A DNA stretch of 28,250 bases from JAHJSA01 sp038204345 (GCA_038204345.1 JBBRDB010000012.1:1-28250); one strand, 5' to 3'; counted from the stretch's first letter, positions 1-8,807 are shown. Program-made: numbers and translations. Notes: generated by a model not told the origin, from the letters alone.

Positions 1-239
1 GCGCCGCGATCTACACGATCGGCGGCGACCCGCATGCGATCTACGAACGAATCGGCATCCGGATGAACGTAGATGCCTGTTGCCTCTGACCTCGCGTCGT
101 CGACATACACCTCGAAGCTGGAGAGCCTCGGAACGTTCGCCTTCACGTAGTCGACCATATCCGTGATGGCATCGACCCACTCTTCGAACCGGCCTTCGGG
201 AAGCGAGTAGGTGCCCACGAATGTGATGCTGCCAGCCAT
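1..239 (-). CDS. ABM-like (antibiotic biosynthesis monooxygenase fold) small protein, partial at left edge
   Basis: The reading frame is open from an ATG at 239 down to base 1, giving 79 residues and continuing beyond the window. The start is set by a strong ribosome site (GAGGAGG, around 246-252) a few bases upstream of the ATG. The protein begins MAGSITFVGTYSLPEGRFEE and has the alternating strand/helix pattern of dimeric alpha/beta-barrel monooxygenase-like proteins: a strand, then a helix around residues 16-33, then a strand SSFEVYV. I recognise the general look but no catalytic motif, so the function is inference. No partner is visible because the downstream side is outside the window. 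It could also be a plain conserved hypothetical of the same fold. Confidence 0.65.
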   Translation of the reverse strand, partial: MAGSITFVGTYSLPEGRFEEWVDAITDMVDYVKANVPRLSSFEVYVDDARSEATGIYVHPDADSFVDRMRVAADRVDRG

Positions 240-660
240 GGCCGTTCCTCCTCAAGCGATTGTCGTGTTCCCCGACGTGTTCCCCGGTGAAGGACGATCC
301 CACTCCCGACACGCCGGTGTGAGCTCAAGGGGATCGAGGGCGCCCCTCGCGGACCGGTCGGGCGGCCGTTCGCGCAGGTAGTTCGACTGCGCTGACGATC
401 TATGATGCGTACGCCGCCGGCGTCAAGCCTTGGATCTGGGGTCCCAACATGCCGGGTGCATGTCCCAAGGGTCTCTTAGTGACGTTTCCGGTTTTGTTCG
501 CTTTCAACGCCGCACTCGCACTCCTTGGCTTTCATCTCCTGCCGCTGAGGCTCCCTTCCTTCCATTGCCGCACAACAGGTGGTTCCAGAACCCCGGGGAA
601 AGGGTAGGCCCCGTCCGATCAGAGGTGACCTCGCGTGCTGGAAGAAGGGTGAGATTATTT
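240..660. other. Intergenic stretch with weak promoter-like and mini-ORF signals
   Basis: About 420 bases separate the divergent genes at 239 (-) and 661 (+). A -10-like TATGAT lies at 401-406 without a convincing -35. A GTG-started 40-codon frame at 479-601 begins with a hydrophobic run (MTFPVLFAFNAALALLGFHL), which could be a tiny membrane peptide or a decayed gene. A small hairpin CATGC-CGGGT-GCATG sits near 449-463. None of these is strong enough to call as a gene. Confidence 0.3.
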
Positions 661-1215
661 ATGAATGAGAACAAGCAGATGAGCATGAGTTGGCGTCGTT
701 TCGCCGCCACGATCGCGACCTCGACCCTTATCATGTTTTTCCTGATGTATCAGCTGGTATATGCGCTCGACCACGTGACCTTCAGCGTGAACCGACTGAT
801 CTCGTCGTTGGTGATGGCGGGCGTCATGACCGTCGTGATGCTCGCTTTCATGTGGTCGATGTTCGAAGGAAAACGCGCCAAGATAGCGGTCCTCGTAGTG
901 GCCGCGCTTGTGGGAGTCGCCTTGCTCTCGGTCAACCGGAGCCAGGCCGTTATCAGCGATGTCTCGTTCATGAAATCAATGATCCCCCACCACTCCATCG
1001 CCATCAACAGTTCCCGCAAAGCGAGCATCAGCGACCCGCGCGTTCGTGAGCTGGCAGACGGGATTATCAAGGCTCAGGTCCTCGAGATCGCGGAGATGAA
1101 GCTGCTCATTGAGGATATTGAGCAAAATGGCGAACGAAGCACGATCGAGGTCCAGCCTCGCTCTACGGAAATCACTCCTGACATGGAGGAAGAGATCAGG
1201 AAAGCAGTGGAGTGA
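661..1215 (+). CDS. DUF305 family membrane protein
   Basis: 184 residues. ATG 661 is preferred over the far upstream in-frame GTG/TTG codons because it follows a GAAGGGTGAG purine stretch and begins directly before the membrane region. There are three probable transmembrane segments, at about residues 14-34, 42-62 and 67-85. A soluble C-terminal helical part then carries the DUF305 signature FMKSMIPHHSIAI, followed by SRKA and a helix rich in Ile, Glu and Lys. DUF305 proteins are ferritin-like four-helix domains, usually exported or membrane bound, often near copper or metal resistance genes, with the His pair thought to bind metal. No metal-resistance gene is next to it here, so the substrate is unknown. 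A GC-rich hairpin follows at 1229-1249. Confidence 0.85.
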   Translation: MNENKQMSMSWRRFAATIATSTLIMFFLMYQLVYALDHVTFSVNRLISSLVMAGVMTVVMLAFMWSMFEGKRAKIAVLVVAALVGVALLSVNRSQAVISDVSFMKSMIPHHSIAINSSRKASISDPRVRELADGIIKAQVLEIAEMKLLIEDIEQNGERSTIEVQPRSTEITPDMEEEIRKAVE

Positions 1216-1228
1216 CCACGCACGCCGG

Positions 1229-1249
1229 CGCGCCGAAGCGCTCGGCGCG
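1229..1249 (+). terminator. Hairpin after DUF305 gene, possible terminator
   Basis: An 8-bp perfect stem CGCGCCGA / TCGGCGCG closes a 5-base loop AGCGC, starting 14 bases after the stop codon. No T-run follows, so intrinsic termination is uncertain. Just downstream, GAAGCGC (1275-1281) and GTTGGCC (1288-1294) resemble the right half of the attC-like site at 2341-2416, so part of this spacer may instead be a decayed recombination site. Confidence 0.4.
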
Positions 1250-1313
1250 TCGCGATAAGCTTAGGCGCGCAGCTGAAGCGCCGGGGCGTTGGCCACAGTA
1301 AGAGGAGGTTCGC

Positions 1314-1814
1314 GTGATTGTTCGTCCAGAAACCAATCGGGATTTCGATGGCATCCGCGAGGTCAACATCGTCGCATTCCAGGGTCACCCCTACAGTCAG
1401 CAGACAGAGCACCTCATTGTGGAGGCGCTACGGGCGGCCGACGCATTGGAGTTGTCGCTCGTCGCTGAGCTTGAAGGTGAGGTAGTGGGCCATATCGCAT
1501 TCTCAGCCGCAGATATCGGCGGCTCGTCTACGGGCTGGTTTCTGCTCGGTCCGGTTGCGGTCCGGCCGGCCCGCCAAGGTGAGGGGATTGGACGCGCGTT
1601 GGTCGAAACCGGTCTCGAGGCGCTCCGCGCTCGAGGAGCCCGCGGGTGTGCCCTGGTCGGAGATCCAGCCTTCTACGGCCGTTTCGGATTCAGGCAGTAT
1701 CCGGGAGTTGTCTGGCCAGGCGTGCCGGACGAGAATGTGCTCTGCCTCTTGATGTCCGGTGAGATGCCCGCGGGCGAGGTGGCGCATCATCCTGCATTTC
1801 TGGCTGGGACGTAG
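1314..1814 (+). CDS. GNAT family N-acetyltransferase (YhbS type)
   Basis: 166 residues, GTG start preceded by AGAGGAGG at good spacing. It transfers an acetyl group from acetyl-CoA to an unidentified amine. The acetyl-CoA binding loop is visible as RPARQGEGIGRAL (around residue 83-95), and the YhbS-type C-terminal half contains GDPAFYGRFGF. Length matches the family. It lies directly upstream of the attC-like site at 1840-1925 and could be the first cassette gene of the array. Small acetyltransferases are common integron-cassette cargo. The substrate cannot be told from sequence. Confidence 0.88.
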   Translation: MIVRPETNRDFDGIREVNIVAFQGHPYSQQTEHLIVEALRAADALELSLVAELEGEVVGHIAFSAADIGGSSTGWFLLGPVAVRPARQGEGIGRALVETGLEALRARGARGCALVGDPAFYGRFGFRQYPGVVWPGVPDENVLCLLMSGEMPAGEVAHHPAFLAGT

Positions 1815-1839
1815 GCCGGCTATTACGCCGTGCGGGCGC

Positions 1840-1925
1840 GCCTGGCAAGCGCATCGAGCAGAACGCCAGAAGGTAGACTGAACACAGGGCGCATGGGCGG
1901 TCTGCTCATGCGCAACACGTCGGAT
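1840..1925 (+). repeat. attC-like recombination site A (candidate)
   Basis: Outer box GCCTGGC (1840-1846) is followed by AA, then a left arm GCGCAT-C-GAGCAGA (1849-1862). The right arm TCTGCTCATGCGC (1901-1913) is a perfect 13-bp complement except for one bulged C at 1855. AACAC and the outer box GTCGGAT (1919-1925) follow. A long imperfect stem with one extrahelical base a few pairs in from the outer end is the hallmark layout of integron attC sites. The outer boxes deviate from RYYYAAC/GTTRRRY (GGC for AAC, GTC for GTT). Its sequence is related to site B at 3026-3108, including the centre. Confidence 0.5.
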
Positions 1926-1959
1926 GGCGTACAGCGACCGCGAGGGAGTGTAAGCGCCT

Positions 1960-2322
1960 GTGGATCTGAGCAGACGCTCGATCGCACTCTGTGTCGAAGG
2001 GACGCAGGCAGAGTGCCAAGGCCGGGTCGACGACGCACGTCGACTCTATCGCCGGTCTTGGGATGAGGCGGTCGATGACTACGACCGAACCGTCGCGGCC
2101 CACTACATCGCTCACCTGGAGACCGATCCCGCGGAGCAGTTGCGCTGGAATCAAGTCGCGCTCGACCACGCCGGATCTGCTGAGGAGACTTCAGTCGCCC
2201 CGTTCATAGGTTCGCTCTACGTCAACTTGGGGCGATCGTTCGAAATCATCGGCGACACAACTCAGGCACGGCACCACTACGTCCTCGCCGCGGAGCACAG
2301 CGTCGTTCACCAGCCGGAATGA
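1960..2322 (+). CDS. Small TPR-like protein of unknown function
   Basis: 120 residues, GTG start at 1960, preceded by CGAGGGAGTG. The sequence is made of helix pairs with TPR-like spacing of small and aromatic residues (ALCVEGTQAECQGRVDDARR near residues 9-28, then a WDEAV helix, then VNLGRSFEIIGDTTQARHHY near residues 88-107). No catalytic motif is present. Such short TPR proteins are scaffolds or regulators, and the partner is unknown. The gene sits neatly between the attC-like sites ending at 1925 and starting at 2341, as a cassette gene would. Confidence 0.75.
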   Translation: MDLSRRSIALCVEGTQAECQGRVDDARRLYRRSWDEAVDDYDRTVAAHYIAHLETDPAEQLRWNQVALDHAGSAEETSVAPFIGSLYVNLGRSFEIIGDTTQARHHYVLAAEHSVVHQPE

Positions 2323-2340
2323 ATGGGTCGAAGGTCGTCC

Positions 2341-2416
2341 ATCTAACAAGCGCTTCGCCCCGATGCGCAGAAGCGCGCTGCCGCTCTGCGGTGCGATGAA
2401 GCGCCGGACGTTGGAC
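2341..2416 (+). repeat. attC-like recombination site C (best consensus match)
   Basis: 76 bases. The left box ATCTAAC (2341-2347) fits the attC R'' consensus RYYYAAC, and the right box GTTGGAC (2410-2416) fits the R' consensus GTTRRRY. Inside, GCGCTTC (2350-2356) pairs with GAAGCGC (2398-2404), and further in GCGCAGA pairs with TCTGCG. Spacers are AA on the left and CGGAC on the right, the same layout as sites A and B. Length is within the usual attC range. No integrase gene is in the window. Confidence 0.6.
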
Positions 2417-2472
2417 GGACCTGGGGCGCGCTTGGTCGATTCCCCCTGGTGGCGTTTCGTGTCTGGGCCTTC

Positions 2473-2868
2473 TCAGCTCACGGCTTTCTTCACCAGTGCG
2501 CTGATCCTCGCCTCTTCCTCGGGGGTAATCTCAGTCAGCGCAAAGGCCACGGGCCACATGTGACCCTCGTCGAGGTTCGCTTCGTGCTGGAAGCCAAAAG
2601 TCGCATACCTCGTCTTGAACTTCTGCGCGCTTTGGAAGAAGCAGACGACCTTGCCGTCCTTGGCGTACGCGGGCATCCCGTACCAGAGTCTCGGTGAGAG
2701 GGCGGGCGCGTTGGCTTTCATGATCGCATGGAGTCGCTCGGCTATGGCGCGATCCGATCCCGACATTGAAGTGATGTTCGCAAGTACGTCGCCCTCGCCG
2801 TCGGCCTTCTTCGCAGCCGGCTTCGCGGCCTTCTTCGTCGTTTCTTTGCTCGCCTTGTTCTCAGCCAT
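2473..2868 (-). CDS. DUF1801 / YdhG-like protein
   Basis: 131 residues from ATG 2868, with AGGAGG 11 bases upstream (2880-2885). A GTG at 2880 would overlap that ribosome site and is less likely. The first ~25 residues are a Lys/Ala-rich tail (KKAAKPAAKKADGEG). The DUF1801 domain follows, with SDRAIAERLHAIMKANAP, the conserved LWYGMPAYAKDGKVVCFF and a C-terminal helix. The family includes the Bacillus FrataxIn-like iron chaperone YdhG, but most members are uncharacterised, so no role is assigned. The gene runs opposite to its neighbours, between attC-like sites C and B. An inverted repeat GTAGTGGT/ACCACTAC lies upstream at 2960-2997. Confidence 0.8.
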   Translation of the reverse strand: MAENKASKETTKKAAKPAAKKADGEGDVLANITSMSGSDRAIAERLHAIMKANAPALSPRLWYGMPAYAKDGKVVCFFQSAQKFKTRYATFGFQHEANLDEGHMWPVAFALTEITPEEEARISALVKKAVS

Positions 2869-2959
2869 AGAGACTCCCACCTCCTGTGCTTATCCTTGGC
2901 GGCTCCGAGTCCGGTTGCTGCGCGGACCCACGATTGGCGTCGCGGTGGGCCATGAGTTT

Positions 2960-2997
2960 GTAGTGGTCCCCGCGCTCATCGGTGGCCAAACCACTAC
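2960..2997. promoter_or_regulatory. Inverted repeat upstream of the DUF1801 gene
   Basis: GTAGTGGT (2960-2967) and ACCACTAC (2990-2997) are exact 8-base complements 22 bases apart. They lie 90-130 bases upstream of the minus-strand start at 2868. This could be an operator or a transcript hairpin. No clear -10 is visible. Confidence 0.3.
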
Positions 2998-3025
2998 ACG
3001 CTAGAGCCTCACGGCACTGGCGGCC

Positions 3026-3108
3026 ACCCGACAAGCGCATCGAGAGGACGCCGTGAGCTAGACTTGTCCCAGTGAGGGTGGGCGCCGCTCATGCGCATCA
3101 CCTCTGTG
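3026..3108 (+). repeat. attC-like recombination site B (candidate, decayed outer boxes)
   Basis: Outer box ACCCGAC (3026-3032) and AA precede a left arm GCGCAT-C-GAG (3035-3044). The right arm GCTCATGCGC (3087-3096) pairs with it around one bulged C at 3041, exactly as in site A. The spacer ATCAC leads to CTCTGTG where GTTRRRY would be expected, so the right outer box is lost. The middle part (TAGACT, CCAG, GGTGGGCG) is alignable with site A, showing common descent. Confidence 0.45.
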
Positions 3109-3193
3109 GCCCGACGAGGGGCGCTCGTGGGGGCGTGACGATCCTGCGGTGGCCTTAGCTCGATCCGGGGATCCGATCGAAAGGACTGGAGAG

Positions 3194-3469
3194 TTGAGAA
3201 AGCTGATCGTGAGCACCTCCTTGACCCTGGACGGGGTGATGCAGGCCCCGGGCGGACCTGGAGAGGACGACAGTGGCGGCTTCGCGTTCGGTGGCTGGTC
3301 GGTGAACTATTGGGACGAGCAGATGCCACCAAGTACGAACTGTGGGCTACCGACGGACGCCGGGCGAAAGCTGGGCGGCGACCGGGAATTGAATGGATCC
3401 GGTCTGTGCTCGCGTGACGTCGACCCGACGGGTTGGCGGACGGCACTCGCCTCGGCTGAGTTCATGTAG
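3194..3469 (+). pseudogene. Truncated RibD C-terminal / dihydrofolate-reductase-like gene
   Basis: From a TTG at 3194 (purine-rich AAAGGACTGGAGAG before it) the frame encodes MRKLIVSTSLTLDGVMQAPG, then GGFAFGGWSVNYWDEQM. This is the classic N-terminus of the YyaP/RibD-C reductase-like family (usual length about 180-190). Recognisable homology stops at about base 3325. The remaining codons in any frame do not give the expected LLGRKTYE motif, and the frame stops at 3469. The gene has kept about 45 residues, so it is broken, by deletion rather than by a simple frameshift. It lies directly after attC-like site B and before acetoacetyl-CoA synthetase. Confidence 0.7.
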
Positions 3470-3492
3470 ATGCAGATCCGGGGAGGCATGAA

Positions 3493-5457
<1,965 letters not shown>

Positions 5458-5639
5458 TCGAACCGCACGCCTATCTCGCCGCGGCCGGTCATGCACGCTC
5501 GACGAGCGACATGATGTCTGGGAACCCCCGACACGGAGGAAGCATGAAGACATGAAGACGCTCGTCGTGTTCGGCGCTGCTCCGATCTTCCAGGAGACCC
5601 CGGAGTGCGGTCTGTCGTGCGCGGCCCTCTTGTGCGCGA

Positions 5640-5894
5640 TCAGGCTTCGGCCAGGAGTTTGAGGTTCTCGAGGCTGTGCCGGAAGTCGCGGCTCTGCATC
5701 TTCTCCACGACGAGACGGTCGGCCACCTTGCCCAGGACACTGCCCGGGAGGCGCCAGTCCGTGCTCCCGTCAGGATTGTGACGCTCCTCGATCGTCTCGT
5801 CGGTCTCATGCATGCGGATACCCAGCATGTGGAGGTCGAACTCGACTTTGGTTCCCGGGCCCCCGTCTCCTTCGATGCGGTCGGGCTCGCGCAT
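5640..5894 (-). pseudogene. N-terminally truncated SRPBCC (polyketide cyclase-like) protein
   Basis: From ATG 5894 the frame gives 84 residues, with GGPGTKVEFDLHMLGIRM and a C-terminal helix FRHSLENLKLLAEA. These are the final strands and long helix of the SRPBCC/START-like ligand-binding fold. Full-length members have about 140-150 residues and open with a strand and a VFAFV-type helix, both missing here. The frame stays open up to 5978 but that part (MLRRRRTSGTPLSSPSPPGK) does not look like the family. No proper ribosome site precedes the ATG. I infer a decayed gene whose 5' third was lost. Confidence 0.55.
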
Positions 5895-5965
5895 CCCTAC
5901 CCAGAGCGGGCCGGCCGACTTGCCGGGCGGCGAGGGCGATGAGAGGGGGGTGCCGGAGGTCCGCC

Positions 5966-5987
5966 GCCGGCGCAACATGGCGCCGGC
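5966..5987 (-). terminator. GC hairpin downstream of OsmC gene
   Basis: GCCGGCGC (5966-5973) and GCGCCGGC (5980-5987) form an 8-bp stem with a 6-base loop, 28 bases past the OsmC stop on the minus strand. There is no U-tract, so termination is only possible, not shown. Confidence 0.3.
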
Positions 5988-6014
5988 TCCTTCGGCGGCA
6001 ATCCGGCAGGGGGC

Positions 6015-6455
6015 CTATTCCTCCAGGTGGGCCTTGATCTGAATATCAACACCGGTCAGGGCATTGGACACCGGGCAGCCGTTCTTAGCCGCAACAGCCG
6101 CCTCTTCGAAGGCCGTGGCATCGATCCCGGGGACCCAACCACGCACGTTGAGCTCCATGGTGGTGATCCGCAATCCCACGTCAAGGAGGTCGAGAGTCGC
6201 GGTCGCAGTCACCTTCAAGCGGTCAGGTGGGGTTCCCGCCTCCGCCAGGTCGTTAGAGAACGCCATAGAGAAGCAAGAAGCGTGAGCGGCGGCTATCAGT
6301 TCTTCGGGGCTGGTCAGGCCGTCGGACCGTTCAGTCCGCGACGCCCACGTAACGGGAAACTCGGGGAAGGCTCCGCTTGCGACGGTGACCATCCCCCGTC
6401 CATGGGCCAGATCGCCCTTCCACTCGATCTCGGCTCGTCGTTCAGCCATGGCCAT
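6015..6455 (-). CDS. OsmC/Ohr family peroxiredoxin-like protein
   Basis: 146 residues from ATG 6455, chosen because GAGGAG lies about 7 bases upstream; a second ATG at 6449 is in frame. OsmC-type proteins reduce organic or hydrogen peroxides in the cytoplasm through two cysteines. Both are present: Cys61 in SPEELIAAAHASCFSMAFSN and Cys127 in GCPVSNAL. The N-terminal strand region and DGLTSPEEL motif fit the OsmC rather than the Ohr subgroup. It follows a carboxymuconolactone-decarboxylase-like gene by 17 bases on the same strand, so the two are probably one transcript handling peroxide or redox stress. Confidence 0.9.
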   Translation of the reverse strand: MAMAERRAEIEWKGDLAHGRGMVTVASGAFPEFPVTWASRTERSDGLTSPEELIAAAHASCFSMAFSNDLAEAGTPPDRLKVTATATLDLLDVGLRITTMELNVRGWVPGIDATAFEEAAVAAKNGCPVSNALTGVDIQIKAHLEE

Positions 6456-6472
6456 GATTTGGCTCCTCTCTC

Positions 6473-6784
6473 CTAGATCTCGAACTCGCGATACGTCTTG
6501 TAGGCTTCCATGAAAGTGGGGAATCCACACGTGGGGATGAGCAGAAGTAGGGAATGAGAGATCTCCGCGTCCGACGCACCCGACTCTCTCGCCGCCTGGA
6601 CGTGGGTCTCCAGTGCACGCAGGTGGCCGCTGGCGCCCGATATCGCGACCTTCATGAGTGCGCGTGTCTTCTCGTCGAGCGGTCCTCCATTGAGGTGGAC
6701 CTCTTTGCCCAGTTCTTCGTGACGCGTGTGCACCTCCGGAAACTCGTTCTTGAACTTCGTGAAGATCTCGTGGACATCTTCCAT
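6473..6784 (-). CDS. Carboxymuconolactone decarboxylase / AhpD-like family protein
   Basis: 103 residues, ATG 6784 with GAGGTG upstream. The helical CMD/AhpD fold is recognisable from LDEKTRALMKVAISGASGHLRALETHVQAARESGASDAEI (residues ~36-75), including the conserved Glu and the His at the end of the motif helix. The CxxC pair that gives AhpD peroxidase activity is absent; the aligned positions read SGASGH. That points to a non-thiol CMD subgroup of unknown reaction. Being the first gene of a two-gene unit with the OsmC gene suggests a shared stress role, but this is inference from context. Confidence 0.82.
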   Translation of the reverse strand: MEDVHEIFTKFKNEFPEVHTRHEELGKEVHLNGGPLDEKTRALMKVAISGASGHLRALETHVQAARESGASDAEISHSLLLLIPTCGFPTFMEAYKTYREFEI

Positions 6785-7094
6785 CTTGCACCTCGCCTCT
6801 ATCAGAACATCGGTGTCACTACTCCGACTGCGGACCTCCGGCCCGATTGGCTCCAGCGGCGACGACTCGATCGTACGCGCCTTCGCGTCCGCCCTCCGTC
6901 GCTCGGCCCCGCCGATCGTGTTGTCTTGAGCCGTCGCTGTCAGTTATCTCTCCACGGACGTCCGGTCAAACCGGCTGCGCTCGATATCGGTCGTAGCGTG
7001 CTTGCGGTGCCCGCACGCGGTAGCATTACGGTGGCGTCACTGCTCGGTAGGGTGCGGTCCGTTCAACGGACGGGCGGATTCCATGGAGGTGGGC
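6785..7094. other. Divergent intergenic region with palindromes
   Basis: This 310-base stretch separates the minus-strand CMD/OsmC unit from the plus-strand aldo/keto reductase. It holds overlapping palindromes CGGACGTCCG (6955-6964) and CCGGT-CAA-ACCGG (6962-6974), and GTCCGTT-C-AACGGAC (7057-7071) close to the reductase start. A weak TAGCAT lies at 7021-7026. I see no gene in it. Confidence 0.4.
7057..7071. promoter_or_regulatory. 15-bp palindrome upstream of the aldo/keto reductase
   Basis: GTCCGTTCAACGGAC is a 7+1+7 perfect inverted repeat ending 23 bases before the ATG at 7095, just ahead of the ribosome site. It could be an operator or a short leader hairpin limiting translation. Confidence 0.35.
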
Positions 7095-8252
7095 ATGCTT
7101 TATCGTCGTTTGGGTTCTAAGGGGCCGCAGGTCTCGGTCCTTGGTTTCGGTTGCATGCGACTGCCCGTTATCGACGGGCGGCACGATCGCATCGACCATC
7201 CGGCGGCAACAGCCATGTTGCACCACGCCATAGAGTCGGGCGTGGACTACGTCGACACCGCCTACCCGTACCACGGGACCTCGCGTACCGAGCCCGGAAT
7301 GAGCGAGGTGTTCGTGGGAGAGGCCTTGCAGGGCGGCTACCGGGACCGCGTCCGCCTGGCGACAAAACTGCCCAGTTGGCTCGTCCATACGCGAGAGGAC
7401 ATGGACGGGTTCCTCGACAGTCAATTGGAACGCCTACGCACCGACCACATCGACAATTACCTGCTGCACGGGCTGAACGCCGGTTCCTGGGAGAATCTGA
7501 GGAGTTTGGGGGTCCTGGAGTTCCTGGACTCCGCCCTCAGCGATGGGCGCATCCGCTACGCGGGCTTCTCGTTCCACGGAGACCCAGAGGTCTTTGCGCC
7601 CATCGTCGATTCGTACGATTGGACGTTCTGTCAGATCCAGTACAACTACATGGACACGGAGTATCAGGCAGGCACGGCGGGGCTGCGCTACGCGGCCGCC
7701 CGGGGCTTGGGTGTGATCGTCATGGAGCCTCTTCGCGGTGGCCGCCTGGCCCAACGCGTGCCTCCCGAGATCCAGGCTGTGTGGGATCGGGCGCCCGTGA
7801 CCCGTTCTCCGGCGGCGTGGGCCCTACGGTTCGTGTGGGACGATCCCGACGTCAGCATGTTGCTGAGCGGGATGAATACCATGGAACAACTGCTCGAGAA
7901 CTTGGAGACCGCGACCGAGGCGCACCCGGGGTCGCTCTCCGCGGCCGAACTTACCTCGATCGCTGAAGCCCGCGACGCCTACCGGGCCCGCTTCAGAGCG
8001 GACTGTACCGAGTGCCGCTACTGTCTCCCCTGTCCCTCGGGTGTTGACATCCCAGGGGTGATCGCGCTCCTTAACGACGCGGCGCTCTACGAAGATGTTG
8101 CGTTCACTCGGGGTGTCTACAACATGCGCGACATCGGCAAAGCCTCCGAGTGCACGGCCTGTGAGAGTTGCGAAGAGGTCTGTCCTCAGGGTCTTCCCAT
8201 CGTGGAATTGATGCAAGAGGCTGTGGACCTGTTCGAATCGAGGGAGGATTAG
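7095..8252 (+). CDS. Aldo/keto reductase with C-terminal 2x[4Fe-4S] ferredoxin domain
   Basis: 385 residues from ATG 7095, preceded by GGAGGT. Upstream in-frame ATG 7083 lacks a ribosome site. The N-terminal ~280 residues are an NADP-linked TIM-barrel reductase (GFGCMRLPV at the first strand, DYVDTAYPY with the catalytic Asp/Tyr, then ATKLPSW with the catalytic Lys, and a late MEPLRGGRLA). The C-terminus carries two iron-sulfur motifs: C304xxC307xxC310xxC313P and C353xxC356xxC359xxxC363P. This subfamily is common in anaerobes and is thought to pass electrons between the nicotinamide site and the clusters. The physiological substrate is unknown. Five bases downstream begins the DUF2177 gene, likely co-transcribed. 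Confidence 0.9.
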   Translation: MLYRRLGSKGPQVSVLGFGCMRLPVIDGRHDRIDHPAATAMLHHAIESGVDYVDTAYPYHGTSRTEPGMSEVFVGEALQGGYRDRVRLATKLPSWLVHTREDMDGFLDSQLERLRTDHIDNYLLHGLNAGSWENLRSLGVLEFLDSALSDGRIRYAGFSFHGDPEVFAPIVDSYDWTFCQIQYNYMDTEYQAGTAGLRYAAARGLGVIVMEPLRGGRLAQRVPPEIQAVWDRAPVTRSPAAWALRFVWDDPDVSMLLSGMNTMEQLLENLETATEAHPGSLSAAELTSIAEARDAYRARFRADCTECRYCLPCPSGVDIPGVIALLNDAALYEDVAFTRGVYNMRDIGKASECTACESCEEVCPQGLPIVELMQEAVDLFESRED

Positions 8253-8257
8253 CGGCC

Positions 8258-8662
8258 ATGCAACGCTACCTGCTGCTCTACGTTCTCACCGTTCCCGTGT
8301 TCTTCATCATCGACATTGTGTGGATCGGGCTGGTCGCCCGGGGCCTGTATCAGCGCGAGATCGGATCGCTGCTCTTGGTCTCCCCACGTTGGGCCATCGC
8401 CGTTGCGTTCTACTTGCTGTACATCGTGGGCATCCTTGTCCTGGCGGTCCTTCCCGGTCACGCATCGGGATCCTTGTTCGAGGCGGTGTGGAGAGGCGCG
8501 CTTCTCGGGCTCGTGGCCTACGCCACCTATGACCTCACCAATCTGGCCACGATCAAGGGGTGGTCGACCACCGTCGCGATCGCCGACATGGTGTGGGGCG
8601 CCGTTCTCACGGGTCTGGTAGCAGCCGCATCGTACATCCTCGCCGGTTGGGTGAAGGTGTGA
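8258..8662 (+). CDS. DUF2177 family membrane protein
   Basis: 134 residues from ATG 8258, with GAGGGAGGA a few bases upstream; the ribosome site overlaps the end of the reductase gene. Four transmembrane segments are visible (about residues 4-24, 46-66, 75-95, 105-128). Family hallmarks include FFIIDIVWIGLVARGLY in the first helix and the YATYDLTNLATIKGW motif before the last helix. DUF2177 proteins are inner-membrane proteins of unknown function. The tight spacing to the aldo/keto reductase suggests a two-gene transcript. Confidence 0.9.
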   Translation: MQRYLLLYVLTVPVFFIIDIVWIGLVARGLYQREIGSLLLVSPRWAIAVAFYLLYIVGILVLAVLPGHASGSLFEAVWRGALLGLVAYATYDLTNLATIKGWSTTVAIADMVWGAVLTGLVAAASYILAGWVKV

Positions 8663-8807
8663 AGGGGTGGCGTGAACGCGCGCGAATATCGGCCGCTCGC
8701 AACGAGTAATAGGATGTGAGAACCGGACCGGGGACGGCGGTGCGGCTGAGGTAGGCGATCGGTGCGGCTTCAGAACCGTTCCAACCTGGATCGTCCACGC
8801 ACGGCCA

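Noticed and set aside
5552..5662. 36-residue frame after GGAGGAAGC (starts MKTLVVFGAAPIF)
   Set aside because: The ribosome-like site fits better an ATG at 5543 that stops after three codons; the product matches nothing and overlaps the end of the opposite-strand gene.
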